Positions 36,106 through 44,467 of a stretch of DNA of 64,000 bases are shown here, piece after piece. The stretch spans positions 101,170 to 165,169 of the forward strand of contig NZ_BAFM01000007.1 in the NCBI RefSeq assembly GCF_000334895.1, given 5' to 3'. The notes under the pieces were generated by a model, which worked only from the letters and a program-made list of their open reading frames with translations, ran no database searches and was not told where the DNA came from. The stretch is from Halococcus agarilyticus. GTDB lineage: Archaea > Halobacteriota > Halobacteria > Halobacteriales > Halococcaceae. Each line of letters begins with the position of its first letter. Within the stretch, counting starts at the first letter, position 1. A program made the translations under genes and the position numbers.

Positions 36106-36229
36106 ATAGTGCGAGCGGCGAAGCCGCGAGCAGGGGAGGTCTCGACCCGGGACGTGAGCCCGTACGCCGCTTCCACGGGCGATCGCGCCCGAGCGAACGC
36201 TTTTCGCCAGTCGGATCGAAACCGTCGCC

Positions 36230-37114
36230 GTGGACACCAGCAGACAGCTCTACGACGTCGAGGCGACGGGCCGTCAGCGCGGCGTCTACGACGACATCAA
36301 GCGGACCTTCCGTGCGCCGATCGTCAACTGGATCTTCCGAACGACGATGGCGAACGCTCCGCACTTCCTCCGGTACGCCTGGGGACAGCTGAAGCCGCTG
36401 TTCGATACCCGGGCGTTCGCTCGGTATTCGGTCGCGTACCGTGATGCGGTCCTCACGGAACTCGAAGACGCGACCGGGATCCCGACCTACCGGCGCTCGA
36501 CGGTCGACGTCGCCCCGGCGGAGTACGACGCGCTTCGGGGGCAGCTGGCCACCTTCGACGTCGTCGCGCCGCGGCTCGTGTTCCTCTTCGAGACGATGGA
36601 TCGCGCGCTCCACGACGGAGCCGTCGGCACCGACCCGGGAGCGACGCGCGCAGCGACGGCTCCGTTCCCCGCGTGGCTGGACGCCGATCGCGGTCGTCCC
36701 CCGACGATGATCGCCGCGGGCGCGGTTCCCGACGATCTCGACGAAACCGTCTCGTCGATCCAGTCGTTTCACGGTCTCGGCGACGATCTACCGAGCATCT
36801 ACCGCTGTCTCGCCCAGTGGCCCACGGTTCTCGACGCCGCGTGGGCCGACCTCGGACCGTTCTTCGAGTCCGACGGGTTCGATCGAGCCCGCGAAACCAC
36901 GGCGGAGCTGACGGCGACGCTCGTCGAGTCGACACCCTACACGCCCCGCCTCGCGCCCGAAGACCTGCGAAGCGCGGGGTTCGACGATGACACGATCGAG
37001 GAGATGCAGACGCTGTTTCGCGAGTTCAACACCGGGGCCGTCGAGAGCGTCCTACCGACGCTGCCGGTCTACGCGGCGACGGTCGACGCGGAGGGAGTTC
37101 GCAACCCGCTCTGA
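36230..37114 (+). CDS. DehI-like (group I haloacid dehalogenase fold) protein
   Basis: This 294-residue all-helical protein is built of two related halves, as in DehI. Each half has a motif of the type 'i-y-x-x-i-x-x-x-x-x-P-x-v-n-x-x-x-R-x-l-a-x-x-P-x-x-L-x-x-a-W': RGVYDDIKRTFRAPIVNWIF through FLRYAWGQL in the first half, and LPSIYRCLAQWPTVLDAAWA in the second. DehI enzymes remove chloride from D- and L-2-haloacids. I could not confirm by eye that the catalytic Asp and Asn are kept, so the protein may have another role. GTG 36230 has a CGCTTTTCG box centred 28 bases upstream. Confidence 0.68.
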   Translation: MDTSRQLYDVEATGRQRGVYDDIKRTFRAPIVNWIFRTTMANAPHFLRYAWGQLKPLFDTRAFARYSVAYRDAVLTELEDATGIPTYRRSTVDVAPAEYDALRGQLATFDVVAPRLVFLFETMDRALHDGAVGTDPGATRAATAPFPAWLDADRGRPPTMIAAGAVPDDLDETVSSIQSFHGLGDDLPSIYRCLAQWPTVLDAAWADLGPFFESDGFDRARETTAELTATLVESTPYTPRLAPEDLRSAGFDDDTIEEMQTLFREFNTGAVESVLPTLPVYAATVDAEGVRNPL

Positions 37115-37210
37115 GCCGGGGACCGTCGGGCAGACACGGTTTGTGGAAACGGCGGGCCCGCCTGACGGGACGTGACACCGTTTTGTACCCGTCCCCCCCA
37201 CGTTCCCCCG

Positions 37211-37681
37211 ATGGAGAAAGTCAGTATCGACGATGTCGACCCCGTCATCCAGCCCGCGGCGATCATGCGGCCGCTGACCGAGGCGCTCGGGACGACCGAC
37301 GTCGCGATCAACTACTACGAGCTCGAACCGGGCGACAGCTTCGCCTACGGCTACCACGTCCACGAGATTCAGGAGGAGGTGTTCTGCGTGCTCTCCGGAA
37401 CGGCGACGTTCGAAACCGAAACCGGGTCGGTTCCGGTCGCAGCGGGCGAGGTCGTCCGGTTTCCGCCCGGGGAGTACCAGCGCGGTGTCAACGAAGGTGA
37501 CGAGCGGGTCACCGCGCTCGCACTCGGGGCTCCCCTCGAGTACGGCGAACAGACCATGCTCCGCGAGTGTGCGACCTGTGGCGAGCGGACCTCACACCGG
37601 ATCACGTCGGCGGCGGACGGAGATGCTCGCGTCACCCTCTGTGATCTGTGTGGAACCGAAACCGGCCGATGGACGCTGTGA
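37211..37681 (+). CDS. Cupin protein with C-terminal zinc ribbon
   Basis: The product is 156 residues. The first 105 form a cupin barrel with the metal motif GYHVHEIQEEVFCVLSG (two His and Glu) and the second motif PPGEYQRGVNEGDE. The family's second-motif His is replaced, so metal binding may be altered. The last 40 residues hold CATCGERTSH and CDLCGTETGRW, a zinc ribbon. Cupins bind sugars or small acids or act as sensors; the fusion with a ribbon suggests regulation. A GTTTTGTA box is centred 27 bases before ATG 37211. Confidence 0.8.
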   Translation: MEKVSIDDVDPVIQPAAIMRPLTEALGTTDVAINYYELEPGDSFAYGYHVHEIQEEVFCVLSGTATFETETGSVPVAAGEVVRFPPGEYQRGVNEGDERVTALALGAPLEYGEQTMLRECATCGERTSHRITSAADGDARVTLCDLCGTETGRWTL

Positions 37682-37772
37682 GTGCCGCTCGACCCCGACC
37701 GCCGCCGAACCGGGCCCGACGACCGGCCCGCCACACCGGACGCTTTTACACATCCACGGAGTAGCGGTAGAC

Positions 37773-38420
37773 ATGAGCGAAGCTACAGAGCGCGTCGCGG
37801 TCGCCTGTCCGTCGTGTTCGCCCGCAGAGCCGGTCGTCCACGAAGTGCTGAAACCGGGCGGCCAGACCACCGTTCGCTGCACCGAGTGCGGCCACACCCA
37901 CAAGACGAAGATCGAGGAACCCGACACCGTCGAGTGCGACGTGATCGTCTCCCAGGACGGCGAATCGTTTTCCACGGCGACCGACGTCCCAGCGGGCGAG
38001 TCGCTCACCGCGGGCGAGGAGTTCGTCCTCGACACGCCCGAGGCCCTTCTCACAGTCAGAATCACCAGCCTCGAAGTCGGCGACGACCAGCGCTCCGAGA
38101 GCGCCGTCGCCGAGGACGTCGACACCATCTGGACCCGCGTCGTCGGGAACGTCGGCGTCGACGTCACGCTCAACCCCTCGGATGGGGACGACGAGACCCG
38201 GAGCATCGAACTCAGAGTGCCGGGCGATTACGAGTTCACGGTCGGCGAGCGCGAGGACCTCGCCGACGAGGCCTTCACCGTGAAGGGGATCCACCTCCGG
38301 GCGGACGCGACGGGCTACGGGTTCGACCGACTCGACCACGACGAGGACATGGCGTTCGCGAAGGACGTCGACCGGCTCTACGCCGACGACGAGTCCTCGG
38401 GCGCGTGGTCGGTCTGGTGA
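37773..38420 (+). CDS. HVO_0476 family zinc finger protein
   Basis: This 215-residue protein starts with a zinc ribbon (ACPSCSPAEPVVHEVLKPGG, then VRCTECGHTHKTK) followed by an acidic beta-rich domain ending FDRLDHDEDMAFAKDVDRLY. It matches the haloarchaeal family named after HVO_0476. A CTTTTAC box is centred 27 bases before ATG 37773, giving a leaderless mRNA. One base separates its stop from the Pcm gene, so the two are co-transcribed, a pairing common in haloarchaea. The function is unknown; binding to the translation machinery or RNA has been suggested only by its ribbon. Confidence 0.85.
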   Translation: MSEATERVAVACPSCSPAEPVVHEVLKPGGQTTVRCTECGHTHKTKIEEPDTVECDVIVSQDGESFSTATDVPAGESLTAGEEFVLDTPEALLTVRITSLEVGDDQRSESAVAEDVDTIWTRVVGNVGVDVTLNPSDGDDETRSIELRVPGDYEFTVGEREDLADEAFTVKGIHLRADATGYGFDRLDHDEDMAFAKDVDRLYADDESSGAWSVW

Positions 38421-38421
38421 G

Positions 38422-39120
38422 ATGAGCGACTCCACGGCACGGCGCGAACAGCTCGTCGATCGCCTCCAAGAACAGGGACGGATCGAGCGCGAGACGACCC
38501 GCGAGGCACTCCGTCGCGTGCCGCGCCACGAGTTCGTGCCCGCCGCCCGACGAGGCGACGCCTACGCCGACCGGCCGCTCCCGATCGGCGAGGACCAGAC
38601 CATCAGCGCGCCGCACATGGTCGCGATGATGACCGACCTGCTCGAACTCGACCATGGGGACCGTGTGCTCGAAATCGGCACCGGGTGTGGGTATCACGCC
38701 GCCGTCACCGCCGCGGTCGTCGGGGCCGTCGACGGGACCGGCGACGGTGACGATCCCAACCGCGCGACGACCGGCGACACCGACGGCGAGCGCGGCGCGG
38801 TCTACAGCGTCGAGTTCCACGACTCGCTCGCCGCGGCCGCCCGCGAACGTCTCGACAGGTTGGGATACGACGTCGCGGTGCGGGCCGGCGACGGCCACGA
38901 GGGCTGGCCGGATGGCGCGCCCTACGACGCCGCCTACCTCACCTGTGCTGCGGCCGAACTCCCCGAGAAGGTGATCGAACAGGTGGGGCCCGGCGGCCGG
39001 ATCGTCGCCCCCATCGGCCGGGGGCGACAGACGCTCGTGCGCGCGACCCGGCGGCCCGACGGCGGTCTCGATCGCGAGCGCCACGGCGGCGTGCGGTTCG
39101 TCCCGATGCGATCGGCGTGA
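38422..39120 (+). CDS. pcm: Protein-L-isoaspartate O-methyltransferase
   Basis: This 232-residue SAM-dependent enzyme methylates isoaspartyl residues in damaged proteins to start their repair. The substrate-site motif DQTISAPHMVAMM (about 54-66) is intact, followed by motif I VLEIGTGCGYHAAV. A haloarchaeal acidic insertion of about 30 residues (DGTGDGDDPNRATTGD...) precedes VYSVEFHDSLAAAAR and AGDGHEGWP. The C-terminus has GGRIVAPIGRGRQTLVR. It is translationally coupled to the HVO_0476-type gene. A divergent paralog lies at 41.3 kb. Confidence 0.94.
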   Translation: MSDSTARREQLVDRLQEQGRIERETTREALRRVPRHEFVPAARRGDAYADRPLPIGEDQTISAPHMVAMMTDLLELDHGDRVLEIGTGCGYHAAVTAAVVGAVDGTGDGDDPNRATTGDTDGERGAVYSVEFHDSLAAAARERLDRLGYDVAVRAGDGHEGWPDGAPYDAAYLTCAAAELPEKVIEQVGPGGRIVAPIGRGRQTLVRATRRPDGGLDRERHGGVRFVPMRSA

Positions 39121-39169
39121 CCCCTCTCGGGGCCGTGAGGTATAACCCGACGACTGGCGTTCGTCCGGC

Positions 39170-40339
39170 ATGAAGATCGGTGGGATCCACGACGGCACGC
39201 TCTACTGCACCCGGGGTCTCGACGTCGGTGTCTGGGACGAACGCAGCGGGTTCCGTCGCCGGGGAACGCTCCCGAACCCCGCGGCGGGGTTCGAGCGGCT
39301 CTCGTTCGACGTTCGAAACCGTCGGCTGCCGAAGCGGCTGCTCGAACCCGTCACCGGAACGTACACTACCACGAACCTGTGGCCGCTCGACGACGAGCGC
39401 CTGGTCGCCACGGTCTCGCGGTGGCTGTTCGTTTCGGCCGACGGTGGCCGCTCGTGGGAGCTCGTCCGCGAACTCCCCGAATCCTCGGGAATGATGGGCG
39501 TGCTGCCGACCTCCCTCTGTGAACACGACGACCGACTCTATCTCGCCGAGTACCCGCTCGGCGACGAACCCGCGCGGGTGCTGGTGAGCGACGATCACGG
39601 GGAGACGTGGGGCGATTTCGTCGAGCACTCGGACGTCCGGCACTTCCACGGCCTGTTCTCCGATCCGTACGCCGGCCGGCTCTGGGGGACCACCGGCGAC
39701 ACCGACGCCGAGAGCGCGATCGGCGTGTTCGAAGATGGCGGATTCGAGCCCGTGGGTCGCGGGAGTCAGCGCTGGCGCGCGGTCCAGCTCGCCTTCACCT
39801 CCGACGCGATCTACTGGGGCGAGGACTGCTCGTACACCGACGGGGTCGAGATCTGCCGGCTCCCGCGCGACCGGCTCGACGACGAAACGCCCGAACCCGA
39901 CGTCGTCGGGACGACCGACGGCCCGATCTACTACGCCGAGACGCTGTCGACCGCCGACACCGACTGGCTCGTGATTTCGACAACCGCGACGCCCGAGGTC
40001 GACAGCACCGCGCCGGGCGTGACCCAGAAAGCCCACCACGAGCGACCGGCGCGGGTGCTCGCCGCCCCGGCCGACTCGGGCTACGAGACCTGGTACGAGC
40101 TCTACGCCGTCGACCGGAAGCCCGCCGTCGGCGGGTACGTCGATCCGGTCCCCGAGTCGAACGGCTATCTCTTTATGACGACCGACCCCGAGATGGGTCT
40201 CGTGATCAACCCCTACAACACCTCGCGGGCGAGCGGCGACGTCGTCACCGTCCCTCCCGAGACGTTCGCGGAGCGGGCGTTCGCCCCCTACGTCGGTCCC
40301 GAACCGAACACGAGCACGCAGCAGTCCTCCCGCGCATGA
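39170..40339 (+). CDS. BNR/sialidase-like beta-propeller protein
   Basis: This 389-residue protein has repeated Asp-box (BNR) motifs: SADGGRSWELVREL near 90 and SDDHGETWGDFVEH near 145. Further repeating beta blades (LYLAEYP, RLWGTTGDTD, IYWGEDCSYTDGVEIC) indicate a beta-propeller as in sialidases. Sialidase catalytic Arg residues cannot be confirmed. No signal peptide is present, so it would be intracellular despite its surface-type fold. A GTATAAC box is centred 27 bases before ATG 39170. The formyltransferase-like gene starts within its stop (ATGA at 40336-40339), so both are one operon. Such propellers also occur in polysaccharide gene clusters. Confidence 0.75.
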   Translation: MKIGGIHDGTLYCTRGLDVGVWDERSGFRRRGTLPNPAAGFERLSFDVRNRRLPKRLLEPVTGTYTTTNLWPLDDERLVATVSRWLFVSADGGRSWELVRELPESSGMMGVLPTSLCEHDDRLYLAEYPLGDEPARVLVSDDHGETWGDFVEHSDVRHFHGLFSDPYAGRLWGTTGDTDAESAIGVFEDGGFEPVGRGSQRWRAVQLAFTSDAIYWGEDCSYTDGVEICRLPRDRLDDETPEPDVVGTTDGPIYYAETLSTADTDWLVISTTATPEVDSTAPGVTQKAHHERPARVLAAPADSGYETWYELYAVDRKPAVGGYVDPVPESNGYLFMTTDPEMGLVINPYNTSRASGDVVTVPPETFAERAFAPYVGPEPNTSTQQSSRA

Positions 40340-41211
40340 GAGTCGGTGTCCTCGCGAACCCCATGCTGACGCGGTTCGAGGAGCGCGCGCTCGACCGCGT
40401 CGCCGGGCTCGACGGCGTGACGATCGAGCGCGTCACCGTCGATGCCTCGGTTCGCGACGAGTCGTCGTCGCTCGCGGCCGGGGCCGACGTGGTGAACCAG
40501 GGCAAGACCGTCTCGCTCACGGACCTCGAACTGTTCGTCGACGTCGTCCGCGAGAGCGGACTGAAGGCGTTCATCTACGCCGACGAGAAGCTCGGCTGGC
40601 TCCTGTTCGACGAGACCAGCCAGATGGAGTGGCTTCGCTCACGGCCGGTCGAGGAGGTCGACTGCCTCGCCGACGCCACGATCGTGGACTGCGAGCCGGT
40701 CCCGGCGGGCGGGGCGTGGAACACCCTGCCCGACGACGAGACCGACGAGATCGCCCGGACCTGCGACGTCGTGATCCGGTTCGGGTTTGGACTCCTCAAG
40801 GGCCCGATCCTCGAAGCCCCGAAACACGGTGTCCTGAGCGCCCATACGACCGACATCCGGGAGTATCGCGGGATGGGACCGAAGGTGTCGTACCTGAACG
40901 ACGACCCGACGGTGAGCGTCACGCTCCAGCAGCTCTCCGAGACCATCGACGGCGGGCGCATCGTCGAGATCCTCTCACGGGAGCTCCCCCCGAACCCCAC
41001 CCTCGACGACGTCTGGGACGCGGTCTACGGCATCCAGACCGAGCTGTTCGCTGCCGGGATCGCGAACCTCCGGGACGACTCGTTCGAGCCGTGGCAGCCC
41101 GACGAACTCGGGCCGTACTACCCCCACAGCCTCCAGCAGCGAAACCCACGGTTCGTCTCGCGGCTCCTCGCGAGGAACAACTGGCGACGCCTCCGGAAGC
41201 GACTTCCGTAG
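40336..41211 (+). CDS. Formyltransferase-fold enzyme
   Basis: The product is 291 residues. The C-terminal two thirds match the formyl transferase fold: CDVVIRFGFGLLKGPILEAP, then KHGVLSAHTTDIREYRGMGP with H170 in the place of the catalytic His, and TVSVTLQQLSETIDGGRIVE with D205 in the place of the catalytic Asp. The N-terminal part (MRVGVLANPMLTRFEERALD) replaces the usual fold start. Relatives use formyl-tetrahydrofolate to formylate tRNA, nucleotides or amino sugars; archaea do not formylate initiator tRNA, so an amino-sugar or other small-molecule acceptor is likelier. It is coupled to the propeller gene by a 4-base overlap. Confidence 0.82.
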   Translation: MRVGVLANPMLTRFEERALDRVAGLDGVTIERVTVDASVRDESSSLAAGADVVNQGKTVSLTDLELFVDVVRESGLKAFIYADEKLGWLLFDETSQMEWLRSRPVEEVDCLADATIVDCEPVPAGGAWNTLPDDETDEIARTCDVVIRFGFGLLKGPILEAPKHGVLSAHTTDIREYRGMGPKVSYLNDDPTVSVTLQQLSETIDGGRIVEILSRELPPNPTLDDVWDAVYGIQTELFAAGIANLRDDSFEPWQPDELGPYYPHSLQQRNPRFVSRLLARNNWRRLRKRLP

Positions 41212-41347
41212 GTTGACACCTCCTCGACGACCGAAGACCGCCGTCGACGGAGTGGCGGTCGATCCACACCTCGCCGTTGGTCCGGCCGTGATCCGACCCT
41301 GACGACGCTGCCGCGCAGTTCAAGACGGTCGGGGGCGGATTTCGGAT

Positions 41348-42082
41348 ATGGACGCCGCGACGCTCCGCGACGACATGGTCGCGGGCCTCGAACACGAGAG
41401 CAAGGCGGTGATCGACAGCGAGCGGGTGAGCGCCGCGATGCGGGCGGTCCCCCGCCACGAGTTCGTGGACGAGGCGGCCGCGTACGCCGATCGCTCGCTC
41501 GATCACGCGGGCACGCGCGTGCTCGCGCCGAGCACCGCCGCACGGCTCCTCGAAGCGCTCGCCCCCGAGCCGGACGATCGGGTGCTGGTGGTCGGTGCGG
41601 GCGTCGGCTACACCGCCGCAGTCTGTGCCGAGATCGCGGGCGAATCGAACGTCAACGCGGTCGACATCGCGCGCCGGCTCGTGCTCGACGCCCGCCGAAA
41701 CCTCGACCGAGCCAACTACGGCGGCGTCTTCGTCGACCGGCGCGACGGCGCACACGGCCTCGCGACGTACGCCCCGTTCGATCGGATCCTCGTCGAGGCG
41801 AGCGCGGTCCGCCCGCCGCCCGCGCTCGTCGATCAGCTCGCCGCCGACGGGCGGCTCGTCCTCCCGCTCGGCGCGCACGATCAGGCGCTCGCCGCGGTCG
41901 AGGACGGCCGGGTCATCGAACGGTTCGGACCGACGTCGTTCGCCCCGCTGCTCGTCGCGGGCGAACAGACGGACGCCGTCGAGCGAAATCGGACCTACCG
42001 GGAGGACCGCGAGCGCGCCGAACGCGTCGCGCAGCGCCGCCACGGCTGGGAGCACGACTGGATCGACTGGGAGGGGGGATAG
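41348..42082 (+). CDS. Divergent Pcm-like methyltransferase
   Basis: The product is 244 residues, a paralog of the isoaspartyl methyltransferase at 38.4 kb. It keeps the N-terminal RAVPRHEFVDEAAAYAD motif and a SAM-binding loop (VLVVGAGVGYTAAV), and VDIARRLVLDARRNLDRANY follows. The substrate motif that reads TISAPHM in true Pcm is changed (TRVLAPSTA), losing the conserved His. The motif I acidic 'EIGTG' is changed to VVGAG. It may methylate another substrate or be regulatory. It sits between the formyltransferase-like gene and the AsnB-like gene on the same strand. Confidence 0.82.
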   Translation: MDAATLRDDMVAGLEHESKAVIDSERVSAAMRAVPRHEFVDEAAAYADRSLDHAGTRVLAPSTAARLLEALAPEPDDRVLVVGAGVGYTAAVCAEIAGESNVNAVDIARRLVLDARRNLDRANYGGVFVDRRDGAHGLATYAPFDRILVEASAVRPPPALVDQLAADGRLVLPLGAHDQALAAVEDGRVIERFGPTSFAPLLVAGEQTDAVERNRTYREDRERAERVAQRRHGWEHDWIDWEGG

Positions 42083-42149
42083 TGCCGGTTCGCGCTCCCA
42101 CCTGCCTGGTGCGAGCTGCCGTCCTCCGTCCCGTGCGCCATCGGTATCG

Positions 42150-42156
42150 TTATACA
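42150..42156 (+). promoter_or_regulatory. TATA element for the AsnB-like gene
   Basis: TTATACA is centred 27 bases before GTG 42180, indicating a leaderless mRNA and fixing the start of the asparagine-synthetase-like protein. Confidence 0.55.
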
Positions 42157-42179
42157 CCGCGGCGTCGCGCCTGCGTACC

Positions 42180-43955
42180 GTGACCGGGATATTCGGCGGC
42201 TCCGTTACCGAAACGGCGCTCCAGGACCTCGGGGAGGCACTCCACGACGAGCCGTGGTACGGGCACGAGCGCCTCGGGACCGACGGCCACAGGCTCGGCC
42301 TGCGCCACCACGGCGACCGCGATCCGGGGGGCCACCTGACGTACGAGGCGGGTGCGCGCGCCGCCGTCGTCCACGGCGCGATCACGAACCGTGAGGCGCT
42401 CGGACTGACCACGGACGAGCTGTTCGAATCGTTCCTCGATTCGCCGACGGAACTCCTCTCGCGGCTCGACGGGCCGTTCGTGATCGCCGGTGTCGACGCC
42501 GACGCGGACCGGGTCGTCGTCGCGACCGACCGGCTCGGCGCGCGGCCGTGTTACTACCACGCCGACGAGGGGCTCGCGTTCACCTCCAGCCTCGGGGCGC
42601 TGCTCACGCGGGTCGACGACCCGACGCTCGACGAGGGGGCGGTCGCCGACATGCTGCTGATGGGCTACGTCTGGGGCGAGAAGACGCTCGTCGAGGAGGT
42701 CACGGCCCTCCCGCCGGCGACGGTGCTCGACTATTCCGAGGGAACCCTCTCGACCGAACGCTACTGGTCGCCCTCGTTCGACGCGCTCCCCGACGACGGC
42801 TACCTCCCCGGACTCGTCGAGCAGTACCGATCGATCATCGACGACGCTGCGGGAACGATGGACGGCTCGGTGGGACTGTGGCTCTCGGGCGGACTCGACA
42901 GCCGGACGATGGCCGCCGAACTCGACCGCCACGCCAGTGGGTTCGACGACCTCGCGGCGTACACCTACGACGCCAACCCGCGGGGTGGCGGCAACCCGGA
43001 GCTCGCCGGCGAGGTCGCCGCCCACCTCGACGTCGATCTCGACACCGTGGAGCTGACCCCCGATCTGTTCCTCGACCGGCTCGGCGAGGCGGTCGACCTC
43101 ACCGACGGGATGCTCCGGTGGTCCTCGTTCATCAACCTCCTGTCGACCTATTCGCTCCCCGACGATCACGCCGACGTCCTCCTCGAAGGCGCGGGCCAGG
43201 GTGAGCTGATGGGTCACCACCTGCGCCGGTATCACTTCACGGGGACCGACTCCCCGATCGAGTCGATGTACTGGAGCGAGGCGATGGTCGATCGCGACAC
43301 CGTCGCGACGCTGCTCGCCACCGACGCCGAGCCGCTCCAGTCGTTCGTCGACACGGCCGAAGCCAGCGACGCCTCACACAAGGGGACCATCCTCGACGCC
43401 CACTTCGCCAACTACTACTCCCGGATGACGTTCGCGAGCAACGCGATCCCGCGGAGTCAGGCCGGGACACGCGTCCCGTTCGCCGACCGCGAGTTCCTCG
43501 AGTACGTCGCACGGCTCCCGCTGAAACACCGGATGCGGACGGTCCCGCTCACGCGGGGCACGATCCCCTACGGCGTCACCCGGACCAAACTCGCCCTGAC
43601 GCGCGCGCTCGATTCCGACCTCGCGGCCATCCGCTACGAGCGCACCGGCGTCGCGCCGAAGCGACCGTTTCCCGTGCACGTCGCCGGCTTCCTCACCACG
43701 ACCGCGGCGGCACGCCTCGGCCGACGGACCACCTACGGCGGTCGGAGCGTCCCCGACATGTGGTATCGCAACCAGCCCGCAGTCCGGGAGTTCTTCGACG
43801 ACCTGCTCGACAGCGCGTGCGAGCGATCGGTGTTCGACGGCGAGGCGATCCGACGGCTCCGGCGCGAACACCTCGCGGACGAGGCGAACCACATGATCAC
43901 GTCGCTCGCGGCGATCACGACGCTCGAACTCTGGCTCCAGCGAAACGTCGACTGA
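42180..43955 (+). CDS. Asparagine synthetase-like protein lacking the glutaminase cysteine
   Basis: The product is 591 residues. The N-terminal part (VTGIFGG..., YEAGARAAVVHGAITNREAL, VATDRLGARPCYYHADEG, AFTSSLGALLTRVDDPTLDE) has the class II amidotransferase fold. However, residue 2, which must be Cys for glutamine hydrolysis, is Thr. The synthetase half has the ATP pyrophosphatase loop LSGGLDSR (235-242), then YTYDANPRGGGNPE. RVPFADREFLEYVARLPLKH and TRTKLALTRALDSDL are typical of AsnB relatives in polysaccharide or secondary-metabolite loci. It probably forms an amide or similar bond with ammonia or an amine donor. The leaderless GTG start is supported by a TATA box. It is the last gene of the propeller-formyltransferase-methyltransferase run. 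Confidence 0.82.
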   Translation: MTGIFGGSVTETALQDLGEALHDEPWYGHERLGTDGHRLGLRHHGDRDPGGHLTYEAGARAAVVHGAITNREALGLTTDELFESFLDSPTELLSRLDGPFVIAGVDADADRVVVATDRLGARPCYYHADEGLAFTSSLGALLTRVDDPTLDEGAVADMLLMGYVWGEKTLVEEVTALPPATVLDYSEGTLSTERYWSPSFDALPDDGYLPGLVEQYRSIIDDAAGTMDGSVGLWLSGGLDSRTMAAELDRHASGFDDLAAYTYDANPRGGGNPELAGEVAAHLDVDLDTVELTPDLFLDRLGEAVDLTDGMLRWSSFINLLSTYSLPDDHADVLLEGAGQGELMGHHLRRYHFTGTDSPIESMYWSEAMVDRDTVATLLATDAEPLQSFVDTAEASDASHKGTILDAHFANYYSRMTFASNAIPRSQAGTRVPFADREFLEYVARLPLKHRMRTVPLTRGTIPYGVTRTKLALTRALDSDLAAIRYERTGVAPKRPFPVHVAGFLTTTAAARLGRRTTYGGRSVPDMWYRNQPAVREFFDDLLDSACERSVFDGEAIRRLRREHLADEANHMITSLAAITTLELWLQRNVD

Positions 43956-44052
43956 GGCCGTCGTTCCGACGAACGTGGCACCGTGATCCCTCGATCGCAT
44001 CCGTGGAATCCCGTGCCGAACGGCCCGCAAACGTTGATCACAACCAACAGAT

Positions 44053-44062
44053 AACTTTATGT
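44053..44062 (+). promoter_or_regulatory. TATA element upstream of the first beta-helix gene
   Basis: AACTTTATGT is embedded in a short AT-rich patch (about 44036-44062) within GC-rich DNA. Confidence 0.4.
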
Positions 44063-44094
44063 GTCACCCCTCTATTGAATCGGAGCGAAGATGA

Positions 44095-44364
44095 ATGGAG
44101 GAAAGCGTGTACGGCGATCCGGCGGCAACTGACCCGGCAGCGGAACGCGGCGCAGGCCGGCCTGCGATGGGGCACACGGCGGTCGCACGCCCGGTCGTGA
44201 GATCGGTATCGACGGTCACGGCGGCGCACACGGCCGCGATCGTCGGGGGGAGGGGGACGGACACGCTCCGTGCCTCGCGATCCGTCGAGCGGTCCGGGGG
44301 GACGCGTACGGGTTCGACGAGCGACGCACGAGTACTGCTCGCTCCGGGACGAAGCGACGACTGA
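44095..44364 (+). CDS. Hypothetical 89-residue protein in the leader
   Basis: This open frame starts at ATG 44095, about 12 bases after the transcription start expected from the TATA box. It has GC-rich third positions, and the product begins MEESVYGDPAATDPA, followed by alternating Val/Thr/Ala and Arg-rich stretches. No domain is recognised. Composition like that of shadow frames makes it doubtful; its position is the only positive sign. Confidence 0.25.
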   Translation: MEESVYGDPAATDPAAERGAGRPAMGHTAVARPVVRSVSTVTAAHTAAIVGGRGTDTLRASRSVERSGGTRTGSTSDARVLLAPGRSDD

Positions 44365-44467
44365 ACGCGGTTCGAAGCCAACCTCGGTCCGGGATCGCTG
44401 GGTGCTCCGAGCGACGACGCGCGTCGTGGAGCGCCGACGACCCGGATCGTCACGAACAACACCAGTG

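Larger units (their letters stand above)
43956..44467. other. Long leader or intergenic region before the first beta-helix gene
   Basis: About 510 bases precede the first beta-helix gene. A TATA-like AACTTTATGT lies at 44053-44062, implying transcription from about 44083. Two short frames follow: a 13-codon frame from 44091 and an 89-codon frame from 44095 to 44364. If the same transcript serves the surface-protein gene, its leader is about 385 bases, exceptional in a genome of leaderless mRNAs. Confidence 0.4.
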
